Of a stretch of 64,000 nucleotides of DNA, positions 17,298 through 26,663 are shown piece by piece. The stretch lies in the NCBI GenBank assembly GCA_963744305.1, contig CAVUTF010000004.1, forward strand, positions 1-64,000. The letters are read 5' to 3'. The notes beneath the pieces were generated by a model, which ran no database searches, had not been told where the DNA came from, and saw only the letters and a program-made list of their open reading frames with translations. A program made the translations under genes and the position numbers. This DNA is from FEN-1219 sp963744305. GTDB lineage: Bacteria; Pseudomonadota; Gammaproteobacteria; Steroidobacterales; Rariloculaceae. Within the stretch, counting starts at the first letter, position 1. Each line of letters opens with the position of its first letter.

Positions 17298-18139
17298 TCA
17301 GCGAGCGACGACCAGGTGTGAATCCGTTACACCGAGGTTTCGCAACTGACCGCTCACGCGGTCGAACTCGCCGCGTCCCGCAGCGGCCCCACCCTCACGC
17401 GGTGCAATGTTCTCTCACCGTCGTCCTCGCTGACGACGAACGAGTTCGCAAAACCATTCACGCGCAATCGATCGACGAGCGTCGTTGCGTTCGCACGCTG
17501 CGAGAAAGCACCGACCTGCAGGAACATCTGCTCGCTCGGTGACGCCGCAGTTACTACGGGCGGGACGGTGACCCGCCCACGTTCGCGGGCGACGCGGGCG
17601 CGGCGGCGGTCGTCTTAGCCGGCGACGGCGGCTCGCCGATAGCGCGCACCTCGACGCGCGCCGTGCCCGCGCGAATCATGTCGAGCGCGGTCGCTGCGGC
17701 GTACGACAAATCGATGAGTCGGTTGTCGACGAACGGGCCGCGATCGTTGACCTTCACGATCACCCGCTTGCCGTTTCCGAGATTGGTGACCTCTACCCAG
17801 GTCGGAATCGGCAGTGTCGTGTGCGCGGCCGTCATCGCGTGCATGTCGTAGCGTTCGCCGCTCGACGTTGAAAGCCCGTGAAAGTCGCCGCCATACCACG
17901 ACGCGACGCCGCTTCGCTTGATAGCCTTCGCTCGACGCGAGCACGTAGTAGCGCTTACCGAGGACGTCGTAGAACGGCGGATTGCCGCGATCGCGGCGCG
18001 GCGGGCGGTGAGTACGCCGGACGGCCCTACGGAGCTCGCGGGCCCCGTCTGCGGCACGGAACCAGCGCAACCGGCGAGGACGATCGACGTGAGCAGCGCG
18101 CAACAGACGAGCGTGAAGCGCGTGCTGCGCGGCGATCAC
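17298..18139 (-). CDS. rlpA: RlpA septal-ring lipoprotein/lytic transglycosylase with SPOR domain (frame changes)
   Basis: About 280 codons. An N-terminal lipobox is seen in VCCALLTSIVLAGCAGS. The RlpA double-psi barrel follows: GNPPFYDVLGKRYYVLASSE, SGVASWYGGDFHG, and VIVKVNDRGPFVDNRLIDLS with the conserved Asp. A SPOR domain at the C-terminus (MFLQVGAFSQRANATTLVDR, LHRVRVGPLRD) binds denuded septal peptidoglycan. Frame changes occur in the first 70 codons and near the end. GTG 18139 overlaps the mltB stop (GTGA), but the lipobox frame has no start of its own, so one frame change must sit right after the start. Cleaves glycan strands lacking stem peptides. Confidence 0.85.
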
Positions 18140-19164
18140 TCGGCGTCGCTCCCGATCGCCGCCAGATACCGCTCGCGAATGGCTTGGGAGAGCTGATGGG
18201 CCGCGAGCGCGTATTTCGGGCTGCGGTTGTAGCGCGTGATGACGTGGAAGTTGTGGTAGCCGACCCAAAACTCCGACCCGCCGCCCTCGGCCTCGAACGA
18301 GAACACGGCTGCGGGCGCATTGGCCGGCAGATCCGCCGTGAACGCGTAGCCCATCTCGGACAGCGCGCCGATCGTGGCGTCGAGCTCCAGCTTGTTCGCG
18401 GGCTCGGGGCCGGACCAGCTCGCGGCCGCGTGGCCGGCGCGCCCACGGGTTGCCCGGCCGCCCAGCCGTGCCTCTTGAAGTAGTTTGCGACGCTGCCGAT
18501 CACGTCGTCCCAATCGTTCCAAATGTCGCGTCTGCCGTCGGCATTCGCGTCCACCGCGTACGCACGATAGCTCGAGGGGATGAACTGCCCGCGCCCCATG
18601 GCGCCCGCGTACGACCCGAGAGGCTCGAACACGTCGACGCCCTCCTCGCGCGTGAGCAGCAGAAACGACTCGAGCTCGGACGAGAAGAACTTCGCGCGCG
18701 GCGGATATGCGAAGGCCAGTGTCGAGAGCGCGTCGATCACGCGGTAGCGGCCGGTGATCTGGCCGAAAAACGTCTCGACCCCGATGATCCCGACGACGAT
18801 TTCCGGAGCGACCTCGTATTGCGCGGCGATTCGCTCCAACGCTTCGGCGTGCTCCTTCCAGAAATCGACGCCGGCGGCTATGCGTTTATCGGTGATGAAG
18901 ATATTGCGGTATTCGTACCACGGAACGACGCGCTCCGCGGGCCGAGACATCGCATCGAGGATGCGTTGATCGATTGCGGCAGCCTCGAGCTGGTCCGTGA
19001 GCGCCGCGCGATCGAAGCCGTGCTCCTTCACCATGCGGTCGACGAACGTTCGCCGCGCCTGCGCCACCGCCTCCTCGTTGTCCGCTTGCGCCGCGCAGCC
19101 TGCAGTCACTGCCAGCAGCAACACGGTCCTCGATGACGATCCGTCGTACGCGGCGTGTCCTCAT
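18136..19164 (-). CDS. mltB: Membrane-bound lytic murein transglycosylase B (frame changes)
   Basis: 343 codons. Lipobox in LLLAVTAGCAAQ. Typical MltB order: FVDRMVKEHGFDRAAL, VPWYEYRNIFI, catalytic Glu in VVGIIGVETFFGQITG, PLGSYAGAMGRGQFIPSSY, DIWNDWDDVIGSVANYFKRH, and a C-terminal GYHNFHVITRYNRSPKYALA. Frame changes near 19125 (start region) and 18440. ATG 19164 overlaps the rodA stop (ATGA). It cleaves the glycosidic bond of peptidoglycan with 1,6-anhydro product formation and acts at the inner face of the outer membrane beside the elongation machinery encoded upstream. Confidence 0.88.
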
Positions 19165-20306
19165 GGCGCCAACAACTTCCTGTGGCCGTGAATGGCGGCG
19201 AGCATACCGAAACCGGCCATGAGGGTCACCATCGAAGTGCCGCCCGCGCTCACGAGCGGCAGCGGCACGCCGACGATCGGCAAGAGCCCGCACCATGCCG
19301 GCATTGACGAACACATAGACGAAGAACGTGAGCGACAGCGCGCCCGCGAGCAACCGCGTGAACGTGTCTTGCGCTTCCATCGCGATGTACAAGCCCCGGC
19401 CGACGAGCACGAGATAGAGCACGAGCAGCGACACGACGCCGAGCAAGCCGAACTCCTCCGCCATCACCGCGAAGATGAAGTCCGTGGAACGCTCGGGGAG
19501 GAACTCGAGATGCGCTTGTGTGCCTTGCAGCCAACCGCGGCCGAATAGGCCGCCCGAGCCGATCGCGATCTTGGATTGGATGATGTTGTAGCCGGTGCCG
19601 AGAGGATCTTGCTCCGGATTCAAGAACGTGAATACGCGGGCGCGCTGATAGTCGAGCATGAGATTCCACGCTACGGGCACCGCCGCCCCGGCGAGCACCA
19701 CGACGGCGGCGATCGACCGCCAGCCGACGCCGGCGAGCAGGATCGTGAGACCGCCCGCCGCCATGACGAGCAATGCCGTGCCGAGATCGGGCTGCTCGGC
19801 GATCAGCAGCGCCGGCACGAGCACGATCAGCGCCATGACCATCACTTGCACGAAGGTAGGCGGCAAGCGCCGTTCGTGCATGAACCACGCGACCATCATC
19901 GGCGCCGCGAGCTTCATCATCTCCGACGGCTGAAATCTCACGACGCCGAGATCGAGCCAGCGCTGCGCGCCTTTGCTGATCTGCCCTTCGACCATCACGC
20001 CGAGCAACAGCCCCAAGCCGACCATGAAAATCCACGGCGTGAAGATGCGGTAGTAACGCGGCGGTATCTGCGACAGCACGAAAAACGCCGCGAGCCCCAG
20101 GCCGAAGCGCGCGCCTTGTCGGATTAGCAAACCGGGGCGCGCGCGCCAGTATCCGCGGCGAGCGCGCTATAGAGCACGACGAAGCCCAAGCCCACGATCG
20201 AGCAGAGAATCACGAGCAGCGGCACATCGATCACGAGCCCACGCACGCCCGCGGGCTTCCCGCCGGTGCCGCTCGTGCGGCCCCAATCAAGGCTGGCTAG
20301 CGACAT
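19161..20306 (-). CDS. rodA: RodA peptidoglycan glycosyltransferase, SEDS family (frame changes)
   Basis: 382 codons, a normal length. Multi-pass membrane protein with SEDS hallmarks: GAQRWLDLGVVRFQPSEMMKL, AEQPDLGTALLVMAAGG, and near the end LPIVGVPLPLVSAGGTSMVT. It polymerises lipid II during cell elongation together with PBP2, encoded directly upstream. Frame changes near 20135 (after the first membrane segment) and 19290. The assumed start 20306 lies 17 bases inside the end of mrdA. The stop overlaps the mltB start. Confidence 0.9.
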
Positions 20307-22206
20307 AGCCTTCAGCCGCAAAGTATGCGTCGAAAATTTTGCGCGCTACGGGAGCCGCAGCGCGACTACCGCCGCCGCCGTTCTCGATGACCACCCCAAG
20401 CGCGATCCGCGGCGCCTCGATCGGTGCGTAGGCCACGAACAGGCCGTGGTCGCGCAGCCGCTCGTCGATCTCACTCTCGTCGTAGCGTTCGTCTTGCGCG
20501 ATGTTGACGACCTGCGCCGTACCGGTTTTCCCCGCGACCTTGTACGCTGCGCCGGCCATCGATGCGCGACCGGAGCCGCGAGCGTCGTTCGTGACGCCCA
20601 CCATCGAGTCGTGCACGGTTTGCCAATGCGCTGGATCCACGTTGTCGATACCGGGTAGCGCCTGCGGCTCCGTCCACTTCGTCTCGCGCGTCAGAGCGTC
20701 CTCCGTGCCGATCAACAGGCGAGGTTTGAAGCTCTTGCCGCGCGCCGCGAGCACGGCGCCCGCGTGGGCGAGCTGCACCGGCGTCACGAGCGTGAAGCCC
20801 TGGCCGATGCCGGTGATCACGGTCTCGCCGGGGAACCAAACTTTATCCTCGCGGCGCGCAAACTGCCGCGCCTTCCACTCGCGCGACGGCACGACGCCAT
20901 TGTTCTCGCCGCTGATGTCGAGTCCGGTCGGCGCACCGAATCCGAACGCCCGCATGCCGAGCGCCATGTTGTCGATGCCGAGGGCGAGAGCGAGGTTGTA
21001 AAAGTAGACGTCGCAGGACTGCACGATCGCGTCGTGCATGTCGACCTGGCCGTGGCCCTGCGGCCGCCAGTCGCGGTAGCGGTGCGTTTGCCCCGGCAAC
21101 CGGAAGTGTCCCGGGCAAAACACCGTCTTGCCGGGATCGACCGCCTCGTACTGCAAGGCCGCGAGCGCCAAGAACGGTTTCATCGTCGATCCCGGCGGAT
21201 AGCGGCCCGCGAGCGCACGATTGAGCAACGGCTTGTCGGGATCGGTGTTGAGCGCCACGAAGTCGGCGCGGCTCAATCCGGTGGCGAACCGATTGGGGTC
21301 GAACGACGGCGTGCTCACGAGCGCCAGCACATCGCCATTGCTTGGGTCGATCACGACCGCGGCGCCGCGGACTTCTTGCATCGCTTGCTGCGTCGCGAGC
21401 TGCAAGCGCATATCGAGCGACAACACGAGATTCTCGCCCGGCGTCGGCCATTTGGTCTCGACTCCCGCGACTCCAGCGCTGCCGTCCGGGCCGCCTGCGG
21501 CCGGGTCGAACAACACACGTCCCTGCGCATTCACGACCTGCTGCCGGTAGCCGACGCGGCCGTGCAGGATATCCTCGTAAGCGCGCTCGACACCCGACTT
21601 GCCGATGTGCTGCGTTGCTGCGTACTCGCTGCGCTCGATGCGCTCGAGGTCTGCCGTGCTGATACTGCCGACGTAGCCGACCGCGTGCGCGCTCGCCTCG
21701 CCGAACGGATAGGAGCGCGTCAAGACCTCTTGGATGTCGACGCCCGGGAAGTGATGGCGCCGCACGGCGAACCGCGAGGCTTGCTCCTCAGTCAAGCTGC
21801 TGATCTTCACGCGCTCGAAGCCGCGATGCGAGCGCACGAGATCGACCAGCGTGTTGTGCTCGGATGGATCCACGAGCTCGAGCTTCTCGAGCGCGATCAG
21901 CGTCGCCTCGAGGTCGCCTACTTCCTCCGGAACGGCGACGAGCTGCCAATCCGGCTGGTTGTCGGCAATGACCAAGCCGTTACGGTCGTAGATGATGCCG
22001 CGCGTCGGCGGCAACGGTTCGATCTTGAAGCGGTTGCCTTGCGAAAGCTCTGCGTAGCGCTGGTACTCGACGACCTGCAGCTGGACGAGCCGCCCGATCA
22101 GGACGCCGGTCAAGAACAGCACGATGATTCCCGCCGCGATCAAGCGCGACAGGAACAAGCGCTGCTCCTGCCAATGGTCCTTGAACGCTACGGAGGGTCC
22201 GCCCAT
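20287..22206 (-). CDS. mrdA: Penicillin-binding protein 2 (elongation transpeptidase)
   Basis: 639 aa, intact. Short cytoplasmic tail, one membrane segment (LIAAGIIVLFLTGVLIGRLV), then a PBP dimerisation domain with PPTRGIIYDRNGLVIADN. Transpeptidase motifs: GRYPPGSTMKPFLALAAL (active Ser in STMK), SCDVYFYNLA (SxD/N box) and VAGKTGTAQV (KTG). It cross-links new glycan strands made by RodA. ATG 22206 is chosen because the upstream extension has no PBP similarity and runs into mreD; mreD stops 3 bases before it. Same-strand operon mreB-mreC-mreD-mrdA-rodA-mltB-rlpA-dacA. Confidence 0.95.
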   Translation of the reverse strand: MGGPSVAFKDHWQEQRLFLSRLIAAGIIVLFLTGVLIGRLVQLQVVEYQRYAELSQGNRFKIEPLPPTRGIIYDRNGLVIADNQPDWQLVAVPEEVGDLEATLIALEKLELVDPSEHNTLVDLVRSHRGFERVKISSLTEEQASRFAVRRHHFPGVDIQEVLTRSYPFGEASAHAVGYVGSISTADLERIERSEYAATQHIGKSGVERAYEDILHGRVGYRQQVVNAQGRVLFDPAAGGPDGSAGVAGVETKWPTPGENLVLSLDMRLQLATQQAMQEVRGAAVVIDPSNGDVLALVSTPSFDPNRFATGLSRADFVALNTDPDKPLLNRALAGRYPPGSTMKPFLALAALQYEAVDPGKTVFCPGHFRLPGQTHRYRDWRPQGHGQVDMHDAIVQSCDVYFYNLALALGIDNMALGMRAFGFGAPTGLDISGENNGVVPSREWKARQFARREDKVWFPGETVITGIGQGFTLVTPVQLAHAGAVLAARGKSFKPRLLIGTEDALTRETKWTEPQALPGIDNVDPAHWQTVHDSMVGVTNDARGSGRASMAGAAYKVAGKTGTAQVVNIAQDERYDESEIDERLRDHGLFVAYAPIEAPRIALGVVIENGGGGSRAAAPVARKIFDAYFAAEGYVASQP

Positions 22207-22208
22207 GG

Positions 22209-22694
22209 TTAAATCCGCGCACGCGCGTCGCGGTGCGGCTGCGCGAATAAGGACACCATGACGAGCCACACGAGGGTGCCGGTCAGCGGCGGCGCCCAGC
22301 GCTCGATCAGCGGCACCGTGCGGCCCGCGATACCGTCGACCCAAAACAGAATGAACTCGTACATCGCCAGGAGAATCAGCACGGTCACGGCCAGCTGCGA
22401 TACCGGGAACATGCGCACTCGCAGATAGAAACGCTCCGCGGCATACACGACGACGAGTAGCGCGAGCGCGTGCTGGCCGAGCAGGGCTCCCGACAGCGTG
22501 TCGAGCGCCACGCCCATCCAGAAGGCCGTGAGCAAGCTAAAGCGGCGCGGTGCCGCGAGCGACCAATATATAAGGACAACCGCTACCCAATCGGGCCGGA
22601 ACGGCGCAATCAACGCCGGCAGCGGCACGACCGCGAGCGCGAGCATCAGCGCGAGAGAGAGCGCCGATCCAAGCCAGCTTCGCTCGCGGTCCAT
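22209..22694 (-). CDS. mreD: Rod shape-determining protein MreD
   Basis: 161 aa, intact. Highly hydrophobic with about five membrane segments (LALMLALAVVPLPALIAPF, WVAVVLIYWSLAAP, FWMGVALDTLSGALLGQHAL, AVTVLILLAMYEFILFWV, LTGTLVWLVMVSLFA). The DTLSGALLGQHAL stretch is characteristic of MreD. Inner-membrane linker between MreC and the PBP2/RodA synthase. Three bases separate it from mreC and two from mrdA, so it is tightly coupled. Confidence 0.93.
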   Translation of the reverse strand: MDRERSWLGSALSLALMLALAVVPLPALIAPFRPDWVAVVLIYWSLAAPRRFSLLTAFWMGVALDTLSGALLGQHALALLVVVYAAERFYLRVRMFPVSQLAVTVLILLAMYEFILFWVDGIAGRTVPLIERWAPPLTGTLVWLVMVSLFAQPHRDARARI

Positions 22695-22697
22695 CCA

Positions 22698-23618
22698 TCA
22701 GTGCCCATCTCCTTGCGGTCTGACTCCGCCGTTCGCATCGGCCAGATTCGCGGCCTCGGAGCTCCGCGGGATCTCATCGGCCGCGTTCCAGATCAACAGC
22801 ACTTCGCGGTCGCGATCGAGCTCCGAGGCGGGCTCCGCGATCACTTCGGCAAATGCCTGGTCCGGCCGCCCTTGGATCGAGGTCACGCGGCCGACCGGAT
22901 AGCCCGCGGGAAACACGCCGCCCAGCCCCGAGGACACGAGCAGATCGCCGACCTCGATGTCGGCGCTGTTCGTCAAGTACGGCAAGCGCAATCGGCCGCT
23001 ATCGCCGGTGCCGACCGCGATCGTTCTAAGGCCGTTGCGATTCACGCTGACGGGCACCGCGTGATCGGCATCCGTGATCAGCACGGCCTCCGACGTGAGC
23101 GGGCCCACGCGAACCACTTGACCTACGACGCCGCGCGCATCGAGCAACGCCTGTCCAACGTACACACCGTCGACGAGCCCGCGATTCAAGTCGAAGCGCT
23201 GCCGATACGGGTCGAGGTCCACTGCGAGAATCTCGGCGATCAGCGCGCGACTGCCGACGCGCTCGGTGGAATCCAAGAGCTCGCGCAATCGCGCGTTCTC
23301 CATCTCGAGCGCCGCGAGCCGCTGTAGGCGGAACTCCGCCGAGAGACGCTCGCGCTTCAGGCTCACGTTCTCCTGGATGAGACGGCTCCGATCGGCGAAC
23401 GTGGAGCTCACCCAATTCCAAGCGCTGAACGGAGCGTCCACGAGCACGCGCACGGGATACACGACGAGCGACAGACCCTGGCGAACTCGGGATAGATGCT
23501 GATCGCGAAAATCCAGGATCATCAGAGACACGCAGACGAGCGCGAGCAGCAGGAAACGTGCGCCCATCGAGAAGCCGCCTCGCCCTAGAGTCGCGGTGGT
23601 TCGTCCTGGAGCACCCAT
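22698..23618 (-). CDS. mreC: Rod shape-determining protein MreC
   Basis: 306 aa from ATG 23618, intact. Basic N-terminus, one membrane segment (RFLLLALVCVSLMILDF), a coiled coil (LIQENVSLKRERLSAEFRLQ..LEMENARLRELLDS) and the periplasmic beta-rich MreC core (ILAVDLDPYRQRFDLNRG, GVVGQVVRVGPLTSEAVLIT, VGDLLVSSGLGGVFPAGYPV). It activates PBP2. The start sits 35 bases after mreB; an internal ATG at 23567 would also retain the membrane segment. Confidence 0.94.
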   Translation of the reverse strand: MGAPGRTTATLGRGGFSMGARFLLLALVCVSLMILDFRDQHLSRVRQGLSLVVYPVRVLVDAPFSAWNWVSSTFADRSRLIQENVSLKRERLSAEFRLQRLAALEMENARLRELLDSTERVGSRALIAEILAVDLDPYRQRFDLNRGLVDGVYVGQALLDARGVVGQVVRVGPLTSEAVLITDADHAVPVSVNRNGLRTIAVGTGDSGRLRLPYLTNSADIEVGDLLVSSGLGGVFPAGYPVGRVTSIQGRPDQAFAEVIAEPASELDRDREVLLIWNAADEIPRSSEAANLADANGGVRPQGDGH

Positions 23619-23652
23619 GAAACCCGCTCCTGCGTGTTTTTTCAGCCGGCAG

Positions 23653-24696
23653 TTACTCCACCGAGAACGCGGATGGACCGTACTCGTCCAACAGCTCGAG
23701 CACGCGGCCACCGCCGCGGGCAACGCACGTCAACGGTTCGTCCGCGATCACGACCGGCAGACCGGTTTCTTCGGTCAGAAGCTTGTCGATGTCTGTGAGC
23801 AAAGCGCCTCCGCCGGTGAGCACGATGCCGCGTTCCGCGACATCCGCACCGAGCTCGGGCGGAGTCTGCTCGAGCGCTACCTTTACCGCGCCGACGATTC
23901 CTTGCAGCGGTTCCTGGAGCGCTTCCAATATCTCGTTGCTGTTCAAGGTGAAGCTGCGAGGCACACCTTCGGAAAGATTTCGACCCTTCACTGAAATCTC
24001 GCGCACATCCTGTCCCGGATACGCGGAGCCGATCTCGTGCTTGATGCGCTCCGCCGTGGCTTCACCGATCAAGATTCCGTAATTGCGGCGGACGTAGTTC
24101 GTGATCGCTTCGTCGAAACGATCACCGCCGATGCGCACCGACGCCGCGTACACGATTCCGTTCAACGAAATCACTGCAACCTCGGACGTGCCGCCGCCGA
24201 TGTCGAGCACCATCGAGCCACGCGCTTCGTGCACGGGCATGCCCGCACCGATCGCTGCGGCCATCGGTTCCTCGACGAGGTAGACCTTGCGCGCGCCCGC
24301 CCCTTCCGCCGACTCACGAATCGCACGCCGCTCGACTTGCGTGGAGCCGTACGGCACGCACACCAGCACGCGCGGACTCGGCCGGAAATACCGCGAGCCG
24401 TGCGCCTTCTTGATGAAGTACTGGAGCATCTTCTCGGTGACGCTGAAGTCGGCGATCACGCCGTCCTTGAGCGGCCGAATGGCTGTGATATGCCCCGGCG
24501 TTCGCCCGAGCATGTTCTTCGCATCCTGCCCGACCGCCTCCAGCACCTTGCCGCCGCGCCCCGGTTCTTCACGGATCGCGACGACCGACGGCTCGTTCAA
24601 AACGATGCCGCGGCCCCTAACGTAAATGAGGGTATTGGCCGTGCCGAGATCGATGGATAGATCGTTGGAGAAATATCCGAGAAAGCTCTTTAACAT
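23653..24696 (-). CDS. mreB: Actin-like cytoskeletal protein MreB
   Basis: 347 aa, intact. Actin-fold nucleotide motifs: phosphate 1 SIDLGTANTLIYV, phosphate 2 MVLDIGGGTSEVAVI, adenosine loop RGIVLTGGGALLTDID. The N-terminal MLKSFLGYFSN is the amphipathic membrane-binding helix of gammaproteobacterial MreB. It polymerises along the inner membrane to direct lateral wall synthesis. First gene of the minus-strand murein operon; its promoter must lie in the 141-base gap shared with gatC. Confidence 0.97.
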   Translation of the reverse strand: MLKSFLGYFSNDLSIDLGTANTLIYVRGRGIVLNEPSVVAIREEPGRGGKVLEAVGQDAKNMLGRTPGHITAIRPLKDGVIADFSVTEKMLQYFIKKAHGSRYFRPSPRVLVCVPYGSTQVERRAIRESAEGAGARKVYLVEEPMAAAIGAGMPVHEARGSMVLDIGGGTSEVAVISLNGIVYAASVRIGGDRFDEAITNYVRRNYGILIGEATAERIKHEIGSAYPGQDVREISVKGRNLSEGVPRSFTLNSNEILEALQEPLQGIVGAVKVALEQTPPELGADVAERGIVLTGGGALLTDIDKLLTEETGLPVVIADEPLTCVARGGGRVLELLDEYGPSAFSVE

Positions 24697-24837
24697 TGAG
24701 GCCCAAGGCCGCTAAAAGGAACAGCGCGGACTTTAGCAACGGGTAGGCCAATCCACAAGCGAAGTGTATAGTTTAATGAGAAGTCCATCACGACGGCTAA
24801 AGTCAAGTTTTCCCACGCCTTTTACGACGAGACGACC
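24697..24837. promoter_or_regulatory. Divergent promoter region mreB / gatC
   Basis: 141 bases separating two divergent essential operons. It contains the window's clearest AT-rich patch in this area (GTGTATAGTTTAATGAG); TATAGT (24767-24772) could be a -10 for the gatC direction. I cannot place a convincing -35 for either strand. Confidence 0.35.
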
Positions 24838-25122
24838 TTGCTCAAGCCCGACGACATTCGAAAGCTCTGCCACCTTGCCCGTCTAGAGATCACGGACCAG
24901 GAGATTGCGGACGTCTCGGCCAAGTTGTCGAGCATTGTCGCCATGGTCGGGGAGCTTAAAGCGGTGGATGCGACGGGCGTCACACCGATGGCGCACCCGC
25001 TGGCACGGCCGCAACGCTTACGTGCCGACGTCGTCGACGAAACCGACCGGCACGAGCTGTACCAGAAGAACGCACCGCTCGTAGAACGTGATCTGTATCT
25101 CGTTCCAAAGGTCATCGAGTAG
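24838..25122 (+). CDS. gatC: Asp-tRNA(Asn)/Glu-tRNA(Gln) amidotransferase subunit C
   Basis: 94 aa, intact. TTG start; no ATG/GTG fits. Family segments: LKPDDIRKLCHLARLEITDQ, then VDATGVTPMAHPL, LRADVVDETDRHEL and the ending NAPLVERDLYLVPKVIE. A small helper that wraps GatA and GatB to stabilise the heterotrimer. First gene of gatCAB, divergent from mreB as in Pseudomonas. Confidence 0.95.
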   Translation: MLKPDDIRKLCHLARLEITDQEIADVSAKLSSIVAMVGELKAVDATGVTPMAHPLARPQRLRADVVDETDRHELYQKNAPLVERDLYLVPKVIE

Positions 25123-25197
25123 CCACCGCTAACAGGTCGGGGACGCCGGAAAGCCGCCGGGCACCGACGCATTGAGCGACCGATTCGAGCACCGAGG

Positions 25198-26659
25198 ATG
25201 CATCAAAAGAGTCTCGCCCAGCTCGCCGACGACCTGCGTTCGCGGCGGGTGTCCGCGACCGAGCTCACGCAGCATTTGCTTACGCGCATCGAGCGGTTTG
25301 GCGGGACACTCAACGCCTTCGTCACGGTGACCGCCGATCAGGCGCTCGCGCAGGCCGCCATCGCGGACCGGCGCATAGCGCGCGGGGAAGCGGCTCCCTT
25401 GACCGGAGTTCCGATTGCGCACAAGGACATTTTCTGCACCGCGGGCGTCAAGACATCGTGCGGCTCGCGAATGCTCGACAACTTCATCGCGCCATACGAT
25501 GCAACCGTCGTTGAGCGGTTGCGAAATGCGGGCGTCGTCATGCTCGGCAAGACGAACATGGACGAGTTCGCCATGGGCTCGTCGAGCGAAACGAGCTACT
25601 ACGGACCCGTGCGCAATCCGTGGAATCACGATGTCGTGCCCGGCGGCTCCTCGGGAGGATCCGCGGCCGCGGTCGCCGCGCGCCTCGTCACCGCCGCGAC
25701 GGGCACGGATACGGGCGGCTCCATCCGCCAGCCTGCGGCATTGTCGGGCATCACCGGCATCAAGCCGACCTACGGCCGCGTGTCGCGCTACGGTATGATC
25801 GCGTTCGCTTCGAGCTTGGACCAAGCCGGTGTGCTCACACACACGGCCGAGGACGCCGCGCTGTTGCTCGAGGCAATTGCGGGCTTCGATGCCCGCGACT
25901 CGACGTCACTCGACGACCCCGTGCCGCCCTACTCGGAGCTCGTCCAGGCGCCTTGGCAACGCTTGACGATCGGTGTGCCGGAGAACTTCTTCGACGCGGG
26001 ACTCGACCCCGGCGTTGCGACTGCGGTGCGCGAGGGACTTGCCGAGTTCGAGAAGCTTGGCGCTCGGCTCAAGAGCATCGAGCTCGACCACATCGATTTG
26101 TCCGTTCCCGTCTATTACGTCGTCGCCCCAGCAGAGGCGTCGTCGAATCTGTCGCGCTTCGACGGCGTGCGCTTCGGCCATCGCGCGAAGCATTCGGAGC
26201 GGGACGAGCTCGCCACCTTTTATATGCGCAATCGCGGCGAGGGGTTCGGCGCCGAGGTCAAGCGGCGCATCTTGACCGGAACGTACGTGCTCTCGGCCGG
26301 TTACTTCGACGCGTATTACCTGCAGGCGCAACGAGTGCGGCAGCTGATCAGCGACGACTTCCGCCGCGCGTTTGGGGACGTCGACATCATCGCCGGTCCG
26401 ACGGCGCCGGCCCCGGCGTTCGGCCTCGGCCAAAAAACCGGCGATCCCATTCAGATGTACCTGAACGACATCTACACGGTCGGTGCGAACCTGGCCGGCC
26501 TGCCGGCAATGTCGATACCCTGCGGCTTCGTGAACGACCTGCCAGTAGGCCTGCAGCTGATCGGCCCGCCGCTCGCGGAAGGGCGCGCTCTTGCATGCGG
26601 CGCACCATTTCCAGCTCGCAACCGATTGGCACACACGAGTGCCTGCGGCGTACGAGTAG
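25198..26659 (+). CDS. gatA: Asp-tRNA(Asn)/Glu-tRNA(Gln) amidotransferase subunit A (one frame change)
   Basis: About 487 codons, family length. Amidase-signature enzyme that frees ammonia from Gln/Asn. Catalytic Lys in PIAHKDIFCTAG. The Gly/Ser-rich signature VVPGGSSGGSAAAVAARLV and TDTGGSIRQPAALSGITGIK carry the cis-Ser/Ser of the triad. Only the tail is out of frame: near 26590 the frame shifts and the true end, LLHAAHHFQLATDWHTRVPA then AYE and TAG, becomes readable, stopping 4 bases before gatB. Confidence 0.94.
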
Positions 26660-26663
26660 CGCC

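Noticed and set aside
22207..22344. 46-residue N-terminal extension of PBP2
   Set aside because: It is the antiphase reading of the mreD 3' end; ATG 22206 starts directly at the normal PBP2 N-terminus.
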